A DNA stretch of 18,138 nucleotides from CAZOWW01 sp964583765. GTDB lineage: Bacteria; Actinomycetota; Actinomycetes; Actinomycetales; Kineosporiaceae. Shown here in pieces: positions 1 to 8,100 of this stretch (the stretch's first letter is position 1; every line of letters begins with the position of its first letter). The position numbers and the translations under genes are program-made. The notes under the pieces are model-generated. The model was given only the letters and a program-made list of their open reading frames with translations, searched no databases and was not told the DNA's origin. Location: positions 1 through 18,138 of the forward strand of contig CAZOWW010000114.1 in the NCBI GenBank assembly GCA_964583765.1. Reading direction: 5' to 3'.

Positions 1-264
1 TGCGTGCACCCCTGCTTCGACGGCAACCACATCCGTCGCCAGGACGACGACACCGTCCTGCTCGGCCCGGGCTACCGGGAGACGGGGTACGCGCCCCCGT
101 CGCACTTCCGCACCACGATCCGGGGGGCGGTGGGTGCCTGGCACCGGCCCCTGCACGTGCAGGTGAACACCTACCTGGACGCCGGGCTGCGGCTGGTGCG
201 GGTGCTGGAGGACGGCACCCGCGAGGTTCCCGATCAGCTGGCCCTGTCCTTCGTCAAGCCCTGA
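1..264 (+). CDS. Class I SAM-dependent methyltransferase, C-terminal fragment (5' end outside window)
   Basis: Only the last 87 or so residues are present; the frame is open from base 1 and ends in TGA at 262-264. The segment has the C-terminal pattern of small-molecule class I SAM methyltransferases: an early HPCF motif, then GPGYRETGY, then a strand/helix pair with HRPLHVQVNTYLDAGLRLVRVLEDG. The SAM-binding Rossmann part lies upstream and cannot be seen, so the substrate is unknown. The GTG at base 4 is an internal codon, not a start. The gene is followed after 62 nt by thiM on the same strand, and two genes on is a Trm112-like protein, a family whose members activate methyltransferases. 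Family assignment from this tail alone is moderately secure. Confidence 0.6.
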   Translation, partial: CVHPCFDGNHIRRQDDDTVLLGPGYRETGYAPPSHFRTTIRGAVGAWHRPLHVQVNTYLDAGLRLVRVLEDGTREVPDQLALSFVKP

Positions 265-326
265 GCCCAGCCGACCCGGCGGAACCATCCTCCCCGAGAG
301 CAATCCTGCTGACAGGAGTGGTACCG

Positions 327-1115
327 ATGACCCGCATTTCCTACACCTGGCCGGACGAGCGCATCGCCGCGGACGTCGCCGAGGTGCGCCGACGTTCGCC
401 CCTCGTGCACGCCGTGACGAACTTCGTCGCCGCGCCGCTCAATGCCAACGTGCTGCTGGCAGCAGGTGCCGTGCCGGCGATGGTGTCGGCGCTGGAGGAG
501 GTCGGTTCCTTCGCGCCCGTGGCGGACGGCGTCCTGCTCAACGTCGGCACGGTCACCACCGAGAGCGCCGACGTCTTCCGGTACGCGGCCAAGGCCGCCC
601 AGGAGGCCGGCACACGGTGGGTCCTGGACCCGGTGGCCGTGGGTGCGGGCCTCTCCCTGCGCGACGAGGTGTCGGCGGACCTGCTGGCCCATGAGCCGAC
701 GGTGATCCGTGGGAACGCCTCGGAGATCCTCGGGCTCGCCGGTGCGGCGGGGGGCGCCAAGGGACCCGATTCGACGGCGGACTCCGCCGACGCGCTGCCG
801 CTCGCGATCGAACTGGCCCAGAGGACCGGCGCCGTGGTCGCCGTCAGCGGCGTCGTCGACTACGTCACGGACGGTACGACCGTGTACGAGGTCCCCGGCG
901 GACACCCTCTGATGACCAAGGTGACCGGTGTGGGTTGCTCGCTGGGGGCCCTGATCGCCGCGTATGTCGGCGTGCTCGACGACCCGCTGCGCGCCACGGC
1001 GTCCGCCTCGGCCGTGCTCGCGCTGGCCGGTGAGCGGGCCGGTGCCACGACGCGCGGGACCGGAACGTTCGCGGTCGCGCTGCTGGACGAGCTGAGCACC
1101 ATCGGACTGGACTGA
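327..1115 (+). CDS. thiM: Hydroxyethylthiazole kinase (ThiM)
   Basis: Cytoplasmic ribokinase-fold kinase that phosphorylates 4-methyl-5-(2-hydroxyethyl)thiazole with ATP, the thiazole salvage step of thiamine synthesis. At 262 residues it has the usual family length. Visible signatures are the N-terminal PLVHAVTNFV and NVLLAAGAVPAM segments, VLDPVAVGAG, GNASE (about residues 129-133) and the C-terminal GVGCSLGA with Cys204 in the anion-hole/phosphate-transfer region. I chose the ATG at 327 because GGAG (315-318) sits 8 nt before it; a GTG at 318 overlaps that ribosome site. No TPP riboswitch is visible in the 62-nt gap upstream. The odd point is the company: it lies in an operon with a methyltransferase, a Trm112-like protein and a nitrogenase-like protein rather than with thiE or thiD. 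It may therefore serve a specialised pathway, which is inference only. Confidence 0.93.
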   Translation: MTRISYTWPDERIAADVAEVRRRSPLVHAVTNFVAAPLNANVLLAAGAVPAMVSALEEVGSFAPVADGVLLNVGTVTTESADVFRYAAKAAQEAGTRWVLDPVAVGAGLSLRDEVSADLLAHEPTVIRGNASEILGLAGAAGGAKGPDSTADSADALPLAIELAQRTGAVVAVSGVVDYVTDGTTVYEVPGGHPLMTKVTGVGCSLGALIAAYVGVLDDPLRATASASAVLALAGERAGATTRGTGTFAVALLDELSTIGLD

Positions 1116-1130
1116 GGGGCGTTGTCCGGC

Positions 1131-1439
1131 GTGACCCCCCACGACATTCCCCCGCGGACACCGACCCCCGCCGGCTCGGAGCCCCGTACGGACCTTGCAC
1201 CGGAGCTGCTCGCACTCCTCGCGGATCCCGTCGACCACACCCCGCTGCTCTGGCAGGACGGGTACCTGCTGAATCCACGACGGGGCGTGCGCTATCCCGT
1301 GGTCGACGGTATCCCCGTGCTGCTGCCCGGCGCAGCGGTGCCCGCGCCCGGAACCGGTCCTGATCACGTCTCGTCGCGTCCGTGGGAAGCCCGCGCCGCG
1401 ACTCCGTCGGTGGCCGCCAGGTCGAAGGAGCGTCCATGA
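1131..1439 (+). CDS. Trm112-like small protein
   Basis: About 102 residues. The central part (roughly residues 23-63: PELLALLADPVDHTPLLW, then YLLNPRRGVRYPVVDGIPVLLP) matches the Trm112p/YcaR fold, whose eukaryotic and archaeal members bind and activate SAM methyltransferases. The CPxCK-type zinc ligands are absent (ADPVDHTP), as in many bacterial members. Both ends are Pro/Ala-rich and probably disordered. A GTG at 1131 lies 11 nt after GAGGGG (1114-1119); a TTG at 1122 would be only 2 nt from it, so 1131 is preferred. The gene begins 15 nt after thiM, and its TGA (1437-1439) overlaps the ATG at 1436 of the next gene, so the two are translationally coupled. It may partner the upstream methyltransferase or help assemble the nitrogenase-like protein; neither is shown. 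Confidence 0.75.
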   Translation: MTPHDIPPRTPTPAGSEPRTDLAPELLALLADPVDHTPLLWQDGYLLNPRRGVRYPVVDGIPVLLPGAAVPAPGTGPDHVSSRPWEARAATPSVAARSKERP

Positions 1440-2951
1440 CCATCCACTTCCCCCAGGAACGACCCATCCGCGGCTCCCTCGACACCACGGGGAGCGGTTC
1501 ACGGGAGACCAGGCTCAGCTCGGTGACCGGGTACAGCGGATCGTTGCTGGACCTGGCCGAGCGCTCGGGGTGCGGTGGCCCGAGGGACCGTGACCGTTGC
1601 TACAGCCAGTCCACCCTGCAGTGCTGCCTGCGCCCTGGGCGTGACCGGATTCATCATCGATGCGGCGATCGTCCACCACGGTCCGGCCGGATGCGCCGTC
1701 CAGGCGATGGAGAACGTCGATCGCAAGGACCACCTGGCCGCGCGGCTGGGCCTGGACAACTCCCGCTCCGGATATGTGTGCACCGACATGGGCGAGTCGG
1801 ACACCGTGTTCGGCGCCGCGGACACCCTGCGGGACGTCGCGCTGGAGGCGTTCCGCCGCTACCAGCCGCGGGCGTTGTTCCTCGGCTCGTCCTGTGTCAG
1901 CGGAGTGATCGGGGAGGACCTCGACAGCGTCGCCCGCGAGGTCGCGGCCGAGATCGGCATCCCGGTGGCCCCCATCCACTGCGAGGGCTTCAAGAGCAGG
2001 ATCTGGGCATCGGGGTTCGACGCGGCCTTCCACGCCATCCTCACCCACATCGTCCAGCCGCCGCACCGCACGCGCCCGGTGGTGAATGTCATCAACTTCT
2101 ACGGCAGCGCCCGGGCGGAACTCACCGAGCTGTTCGCCGAACTCGGCGTGGAGCCGCTCTTCGTCATCGCGAACACCTCGGTCGAGCAACTCTCGAGGCT
2201 CGGGGAGTCGGTGGCCACCGTGTCCACCTGCGGCACCCTCGGCAGCTACCTGGGGAACGGCCTGGAGGAACGGTACGGCGTGCCGTACGTGCGGTCGTTG
2301 CAGCCCTACGGCATCGCAGGGTTCACCGACTGGCTGCTCGGACTCGGGCGGGTGCTGGGCAAGGAGGAGGAGGCCCGGACGATCCTGGAGCGCGAGCGCC
2401 AGAAGTACCTCGACCAGATCGAGGAGGTCCGGGACAAGTTGCGTGGCCTGCGCGCCGTGGTCGGCATGGGACCCGGCTACGGCTTCAACACGGTGCGGGT
2501 GCTCGGCGAACTCGGCATCGAGACCGTGCACCAGGCGGCGTGGCACTTCGACAGGCAGTACGACGACGGACGTTCCCCCGCAGCCCTGGACGTGCTGGCC
2601 GGCGGCGCCACGGACCACTCGTTCTCGGTCAGCGATCTGCAGAACCAGGAGATCGTCAACATCCTGCGGGACAAGCGTCCGGACGTCTACTTCTCCCGGC
2701 ACCCGGGCTCGACGGTGTGGGCCATGAAGCTCGGCATCCCGGCACTGTGCATCGTCGACGAGTACGACCTCCTCGGCTATCACGGCCTGCTGAGCTTCGC
2801 CCACTCGGTGCTGGACGTCGTCACGAACCGGAGCTTCACCGACAACCTCTCCCGGCGGGTCACGCTGCCCTACACCGACTGGTGGCTGCAGCGCCCCCAC
2901 GACCACTTCCTGGTGCCCGAACCCACCGAGAACCCCGCACTCACCGAGTGA
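1436..2951 (+). CDS. Nitrogenase component-1-like oxidoreductase, alpha-type subunit (frameshifted)
   Basis: NifD/NifE-superfamily protein of about 504 residues if a +1 shift is allowed. Residues 1 to about 63 are read from the ATG at 1436 (GAAGGAG 5 nt upstream, ATGA overlap with the preceding gene). The rest is read in the +1 frame to TGA 2949-2951. Third-position G/C bias supports this: the first frame is strong up to about 1624 and the second frame after it. Family marks are CALGVTGF, HGPAGC, TDMGESDTVFG, LGSSCVSGVIGEDL, CEGFKS, STCGTLGSYLGNGLEERYG and DLLGYHGL. Cysteines at codons 1629, 1692 and 1893 match the alpha-subunit P-cluster ligands of NifD, and 2229 matches the FeMo-cofactor cysteine (Cys275 in Azotobacter). 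The cofactor histidine (His442) appears to be replaced by valine. It is therefore likely a nitrogenase-like reductase (compare the methylthio-alkane reductase, NifEN and CfbD groups) with unknown substrate. The reductase (NifH-like) and beta-type subunits are not in the window and may lie upstream. A shorter reading from GTG 1575 lacks a good ribosome site. Confidence 0.82.
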
Positions 2952-3133
2952 ATCTTCGCCCGGGGAGATCGACCCCTCAGGCCCCGCACTCGCTGCGACC
3001 AAAGGCGATACGGAACGTTCCTTCCGAACGCCAGTCGGTGAGCAAGGCCGGCTCCACCGCGGAGTCGCGCAGGGGGTCCGAAACGCAGGACGCGGCTGGC
3101 TCGCCCCCGCGTGACCGGCCTGACCCGCCTGGA
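2952..3133. other. Convergent intergenic region
   Basis: The 182 nt between the ends of the nitrogenase-like gene (+) and the GH42 gene (-). It contains a 10-nt palindrome GGAACGTTCC (about 3013-3022) followed by a further GAACG half. I found no stem-loop with a T-tract that would qualify clearly as a terminator and no credible small gene. Confidence 0.4.
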
Positions 3134-5188
3134 TCACCCGGCCGGCCGGGCCTCCCGGATCACGACGACCTCACCGGGGGCCAGGACCAGCGACGGACCG
3201 ATCGCACGGTCGCCGACCAGGTCGTGGCCGCTGGCCGCGACGGTGGCCGCCTCGGCGCCGAAGTTGGTCAGGAACAGCCAGCTCGCGCCGTCGGGCATCC
3301 GCCGGCGCACCGCGTCGAGGCCGGTGGGCGCGTCCGGCAGCACCGCGGACACCCCGGCCTGCGCCGCGATCGTGCCGACCAGTTCGGTCAGGCTCGGGGC
3401 GTCGAGCACGGTGGACAGGTACCAGCCGGTCCCCTCCCCGTACGGGTGCCGGGTGATCGCGGGACCGCCCGCGACCGGACCGTCCCCGTAGCGGGCGACG
3501 ACCTCCGCGCCCTCGACGTCCAGGTCCTCGGCCCACCACCGCCCGTGCCCCCACGGGTCGAGGGCCAACGACACCTCGTCCGGAAGGGGGTGCCATTCCG
3601 TGACGGTGAGGCCGAGTGTCTCGCGCAGGCCGCCGGGGAAGCCGCCGAGCCGGATCCGGTGCGAGGTGTCCGCGACCCCGGAGAAACAGCCGAGGAGCAG
3701 GTGACCGCCACCGCGGACGTAGGCGTCGAGGTTGGCCGCCTCGGCGTCGCCGAGCAGGTACAGGCCGGGGGCCAGGACGAGCCGGTACCCCGAGAGATCC
3801 GCCCCGGGGGCCGCGAAGTCCGTGGTGATGCCGTTGCGCCAGAGCGCGGCATGGGTCTCGCGCACCAGGTCGGGATACCGCAGGCGTCCCGAGGGGAAGC
3901 ACCGGTTGTCCAGCCCCCACCAGGAGTCGGCGTCCCAGAGCACGGCCACATCGGCGAAGACCATGCTGCCCGTGACCTCGGCCAGCCGGTGCAGCGTGTC
4001 ACCCAGCTCCACGGTCTCCCGGTACACCCGCGATCGGCGTCCCGCATGCGGCACGAGGGATGCGTGGTGCAGTTCCGCGCCGGAACGGGAGGCACGCCAC
4101 TGGAAGAACATGGCGGTGTCCGCACCCCGGGCGAGGTAGGACAGGGTGTCGCGTCGGCTCGCGCCGGGGGACTTGGTGAGCAGGCGGTCCGGCTGGACGA
4201 CGAGGTTCGCGGCCTGCTCCATGAGCACCCAGGGACGGCCCCCGTTGAACGAGCGGGCGCGGTCCGCCCCGAAGGCCAGGTCCGCGCCCGTGGCCAGGGG
4301 ATCGGGGGAGCCCAGGTAGTGGTCCACCGCGACAACGTCGACCTCACGGCTCCAGCGCCACAGGTCCAGGTTCTGGTAGTCCGGCAGCATGAAGTTGGTC
4401 GTCACCGGCACGTCGGGCGTGTGCCGACGGATCTCGTCCCGCTGCTCCCGATAGGCGGCGAGCAGCTCGTCGGACCAGAAGCGGCGGAAGTCCAGGGTGT
4501 GCGAGGGGTTGTGCAGGTACTGCGTGGCCCGGGGCGGGAGCACCTGGCGCCACGTGGAGTAGCGCTGGGACCAGAACGTGGTGCCCCAGGCCTCATTGAG
4601 CGCGTCCAGGCCCGCGGCGCCCTCGCCGTAGCACGCACGCAGCCAGCGCCGGAAGGCCCCGGCGGTGTGGTCGCACCAGCAGAGGGTGCCGTACTCGTTG
4701 TGCACGTGCCACAGCGCCAGCGCGGGGTGGTCGGCGTAGCGGGCCGCGAGTTTCGCCGCCATCCGCAGGGCCGCTCTCCGGTAGGCAGGGGCGGCGGCGC
4801 AGTAGGTGTCGCGACTGCCGTGCCACAGCCGGGTGCCCTCGGGGGAGACGGGCAGGGCATCGGGGTGGGCGAGCGTGAACCAGGGCGGCGGTGAGGCGGT
4901 CGGGGTCGCCAGGACCACCTGGATCCCCTGGGCGTGGAGGCGGTCGAGGGTGGCGTCGAGCCAGCCGAAGGTGAAGCGGCCTTCCTCCGGTTCCAGCACC
5001 GACCAGGAGAACACCCCGACCGTGACCGTGGTGATCCGGGACTGGGCCATCAGCAGGTCGTCCTCGGCCCAGGTCGCAGGATCCCACTGCTCCGGGTTGT
5101 AGTCCCCGCCGAACCAGATGCGGTCCGTGGTCCACGGCGTGTGCGGGCGACCGTCGTCCGGTCCCGCCCCGCGATGTGGCACGGTCAC
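3134..5188 (-). CDS. GH42 beta-galactosidase
   Basis: Retaining glycoside hydrolase family 42 enzyme (684 residues, normal for the family) that removes terminal beta-D-galactose. The TIM barrel occupies roughly residues 22-400 and starts with the diagnostic WFGGDYNPEQW. The acid/base is Glu165 in HVHNEYG and the nucleophile is Glu324 in VLMEQAANLV. Cys130, Cys170 and Cys172 lie where GH42 zinc-site cysteines occur, although a full Cys4 set is not obvious. The trimerisation domain (FADVAVLWDADSWWGLD onward) and a C-terminal beta domain follow. There is no signal peptide, so it is cytoplasmic. Its GTG start overlaps the TGA of the GH3 gene (GTGA) with GAGGAGGGG directly upstream. A second GTG two codons in (5182) has better spacing to that site and may be the true start. 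Co-expression with GH3 is expected. In context it probably takes galactose off imported oligosaccharides. Confidence 0.92.
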   Translation of the reverse strand: MTVPHRGAGPDDGRPHTPWTTDRIWFGGDYNPEQWDPATWAEDDLLMAQSRITTVTVGVFSWSVLEPEEGRFTFGWLDATLDRLHAQGIQVVLATPTASPPPWFTLAHPDALPVSPEGTRLWHGSRDTYCAAAPAYRRAALRMAAKLAARYADHPALALWHVHNEYGTLCWCDHTAGAFRRWLRACYGEGAAGLDALNEAWGTTFWSQRYSTWRQVLPPRATQYLHNPSHTLDFRRFWSDELLAAYREQRDEIRRHTPDVPVTTNFMLPDYQNLDLWRWSREVDVVAVDHYLGSPDPLATGADLAFGADRARSFNGGRPWVLMEQAANLVVQPDRLLTKSPGASRRDTLSYLARGADTAMFFQWRASRSGAELHHASLVPHAGRRSRVYRETVELGDTLHRLAEVTGSMVFADVAVLWDADSWWGLDNRCFPSGRLRYPDLVRETHAALWRNGITTDFAAPGADLSGYRLVLAPGLYLLGDAEAANLDAYVRGGGHLLLGCFSGVADTSHRIRLGGFPGGLRETLGLTVTEWHPLPDEVSLALDPWGHGRWWAEDLDVEGAEVVARYGDGPVAGGPAITRHPYGEGTGWYLSTVLDAPSLTELVGTIAAQAGVSAVLPDAPTGLDAVRRRMPDGASWLFLTNFGAEAATVAASGHDLVGDRAIGPSLVLAPGEVVVIREARPAG

Positions 5189-8100
5189 CCCTCCTCGGGA
5201 TCGATCCGGAACCGTTCCAGGCGTACCCCGCCGTGGAGCACGAGACGCAGATCGCCGACCACGGCGGGAACCTGCAGCCGCCCGGTCACCTCGCGCAGGC
5301 GGTGCCGTCCGCCGGTCGCCGGCACCTCGACCTCGCCCAGCAGGGCGTCACCGTCGGCGCCGGCGAGGCACACCTCGACCCGCCCGGGGTGCTCGCTCGC
5401 CGCGTGCAGCGTGATCACGGCCTCGACGACGGTGGTCCCGGGGGCGAGCGCGGAGGTCGGGGGACGCAGGTCCACCTGGCGGAAGAGCACCCATCCCCGG
5501 CCGCTCGGCGCGGTCACCGCATCGGCGAGGAGCCCGTCGTCCTTCGTGCCCCTGTCCTTGTCCTTGAGGGACTCGGCCCCGTCGTCGCCCGCCGCAGCCG
5601 AGAGGGACGACGTGGCGGGATCCGGGACGGTGCCGGCGACCGGATCGGTCTCGACCAGCATCACACCCCCGTGGTCGTCGAAGTGGGCCGCGGGCACCGA
5701 TCGGGAGAGCAGCGTGTAGGAGGTGCGCACACGGCCCGGCACGTGCAGCACGGCGAGGCGGTGGGGGCCTGCGCTGGAGCCACCGACCGCGACCTCGTGA
5801 TCGCCGGCATCCATCTGCCAGTCCTGCTCGAGGGGATCCCAGTGCGCGAGCCGCTCCAGCGGGAACTCCACGACGGCCGCGGCGACTGCCCAGGGCGCCA
5901 GCTGCACCCGAGTGAAACCCTGCAGCCGGCGGGCGGGCCGGTCCGGGTGGGGTGGGAGCGGCCCGGTGTAGACCTGCACCACCTCGGAGCCCGCTCGTTC
6001 GCCGATGTTGGTGACCGGCACCGTCACGCGCACCAGGGTCCGGGCCGGGGCGGTGTCCTCGGTGGCCTGCGCGAGGACGACCTGCGGCGTGCCGTGGTGG
6101 AAACGGGTGTAGGTCAGGCCGTGTCCGAACGGGAAGAGCGCGGGCTGCGGGTCGTAGAGATAGGTGCGGCGGGAGCCGATGAGGTCGTAGTCGAGCAGGT
6201 GGGGAAGCGCGGTGTCCGAACGGTGCCAGGTCTGGGGCAGGCGGCCGGCCGGTTCCCGGACCCCGCGCAGGACGTCGGCGAGCGCCCGACCGGTCTCCTG
6301 GCCCGCGTGGCTCGTCCACACGATGGCCGGGACGTGCTCGGCGGCCCAGTCGATGGCGTACGGGTAACTGCTCATGATCACCAGGACGGTGCGTGGGCAG
6401 ACCGCGGTCACCGCGCGCAGGAGCGCGTCCTGGTCGGGCGGCAGGGCCAGGGTGCGACGGTCCTCGGTCTCCCGCCCGTTGAGGTGGGGGTCGTTGCCGA
6501 GCACCACCACGGCCAGGTCGGCGCTGCGGGCCGCGGTCTCGGCCGCCGCACGTCCGGAGCTCGTCACGGTCGTCCGGAACGGGGTGGCCTGCCGGGGACC
6601 GGCGGCGTCGGCGACGAGACGGCCGCTCGCGGTGTCGAGGCGTACGTAGTGCTGGGCGCCGTGGTGCCACAGCAGAACGGTGCCGTCGGGACCGTCATCG
6701 AGGCGGAAGGTCTCCTGGACCACCCAGCCGTCCGGTCGCGGCCGGTCGGCGACGAGCAGGCGGTCGGCGTCCACCCCCACGAAGCACCGGGACGCCGAGT
6801 GGCGCAGGGTCAGCACGTCCTGGCCCCAGTCGGTCAGGTCGAAGTCGAACGGGTCGGGGTCCGACGTTGATGCCCCGGCGTCCGCTGGGGATGCCGCAGC
6901 GACCGCGCGGAGCACGGCGGCATCCTCGACCCCGATCACGGCACCCGTGGCCGCGACCGTGAGGTGGACGCGGTCGAGCCCCTCGGTGGTGGTGACCGTG
7001 ACGCCCTCGAGGGCGAGCGCCGCGGTGAGGCTGTCGGCGATCGTGAGCGGGTCGACGAGTTCCCCGCTGTACCAGTCCTGGTGGACGGTGGCGGCGAGCG
7101 GTCCCAGCACGGCCACGCGGGCACCCGCCGGAAGCTGCAGGGGCAGCAGGGCGCCGCCGTCGTCGGTCGCGATGACGGTTCCGCCGTCGACCTCCGGCCG
7201 AGGGCTGAGGTTCCGCGCAGGGGTGATGCTCCCTGCGCTCTCGGGAAGGGCGGTGCTCTCGGGAAGGGCGGTGCTCTCCGGAAAGACCTTGCTTTCCGGA
7301 AGGGCTGTGCTCCCCTGGGCGCAGGGGGCGTTGCGCAGCAGCACCACCTGGGCTGCCGCGGCCCGGTGGGCCAGGTCCCGGTAGGTCGACGGGTCGAGCG
7401 GGCTCAGGTCCCGGGGCACGAAGGGGTCCCGGTCGGGATCGAACTCGCCGAGCCGCAGGCGGAGCAGCAGCTGGCGGCGTACCGCCCGGTCGACGTCCTC
7501 GACGGTCAGCAGCCCGCGGTCCAGGGCGCCGGTGATGCGGGCGATCGTGGGGGCGGTGTCCTCGCTGTTGTCGGTGAAGCTGTCCACCCCCGCCCGCAGT
7601 GCGGCGGCATGCGAACTGACGTGGTCCTCGAAGTGGTGCTCGGTGTCGACGAGGTTGGACGGTGCCTGGGCGTCCGAGCAGACGAACAGCTCCGCGGCCG
7701 CCGGGTCGTCGACGGCGGCGCGCACCTGGGCGCGCAGGAGGCGCAGGTGCGGTCCCACGTGGTTGGGGCGGCCGTTGACGAGGTTGTACGCCGGCATCAC
7801 CCCGGTGGCGGCACCCGCCACGAGCGGCTCGGTGAAGACGGGCAGCTCGTACTCGCGCAGTACCCGTGACCGCAGGCTGACGTCGCTGACGTCCCGGTCC
7901 GTCTCGTGGTTGTAGGCCAGGAAGTGCTTGAGGATCGGCGCCGTGCGCAGGTAGCGGGGATCGTCCCCGCGCAGGCCCCACCCGTAGGCGACCGCCATGG
8001 TGATCGTCAGGCGCGGGTCCTCGGAGTACCCCTCCTCGTTGCGTCCCCAGCGGGGGTCCCGGAGCAGGTTGACCACGGGCGCCCAGACGACCAGGCCGAC

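Noticed and set aside
265..326. TPP riboswitch upstream of thiM
   Set aside because: The gap is only 62 nt and lacks the conserved riboswitch core; thiM is embedded in an operon.
3137..3150. Perfect palindrome CCCGGCCGGCCGGG at the GH42 3' end
   Set aside because: It lies within the last codons of GH42, has no loop and consists only of G/C, so chance in a GC-rich genome is the simplest explanation.
1382..4894. A plus-strand open frame of 1170 codons
   Set aside because: Only its part from 1436 to about 1624 is coding (the N-terminus of the nitrogenase-like protein). The rest is Arg/Pro/Gly-rich shadow sequence across two real genes, including antisense to GH42.
5176..6870. Long plus-strand open frame opposite GH3
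   Set aside because: Antisense shadow: composition is repetitive Gly/Arg/Val/His and there is no family motif or ribosome site; GH3 on the minus strand has clear catalytic motifs.
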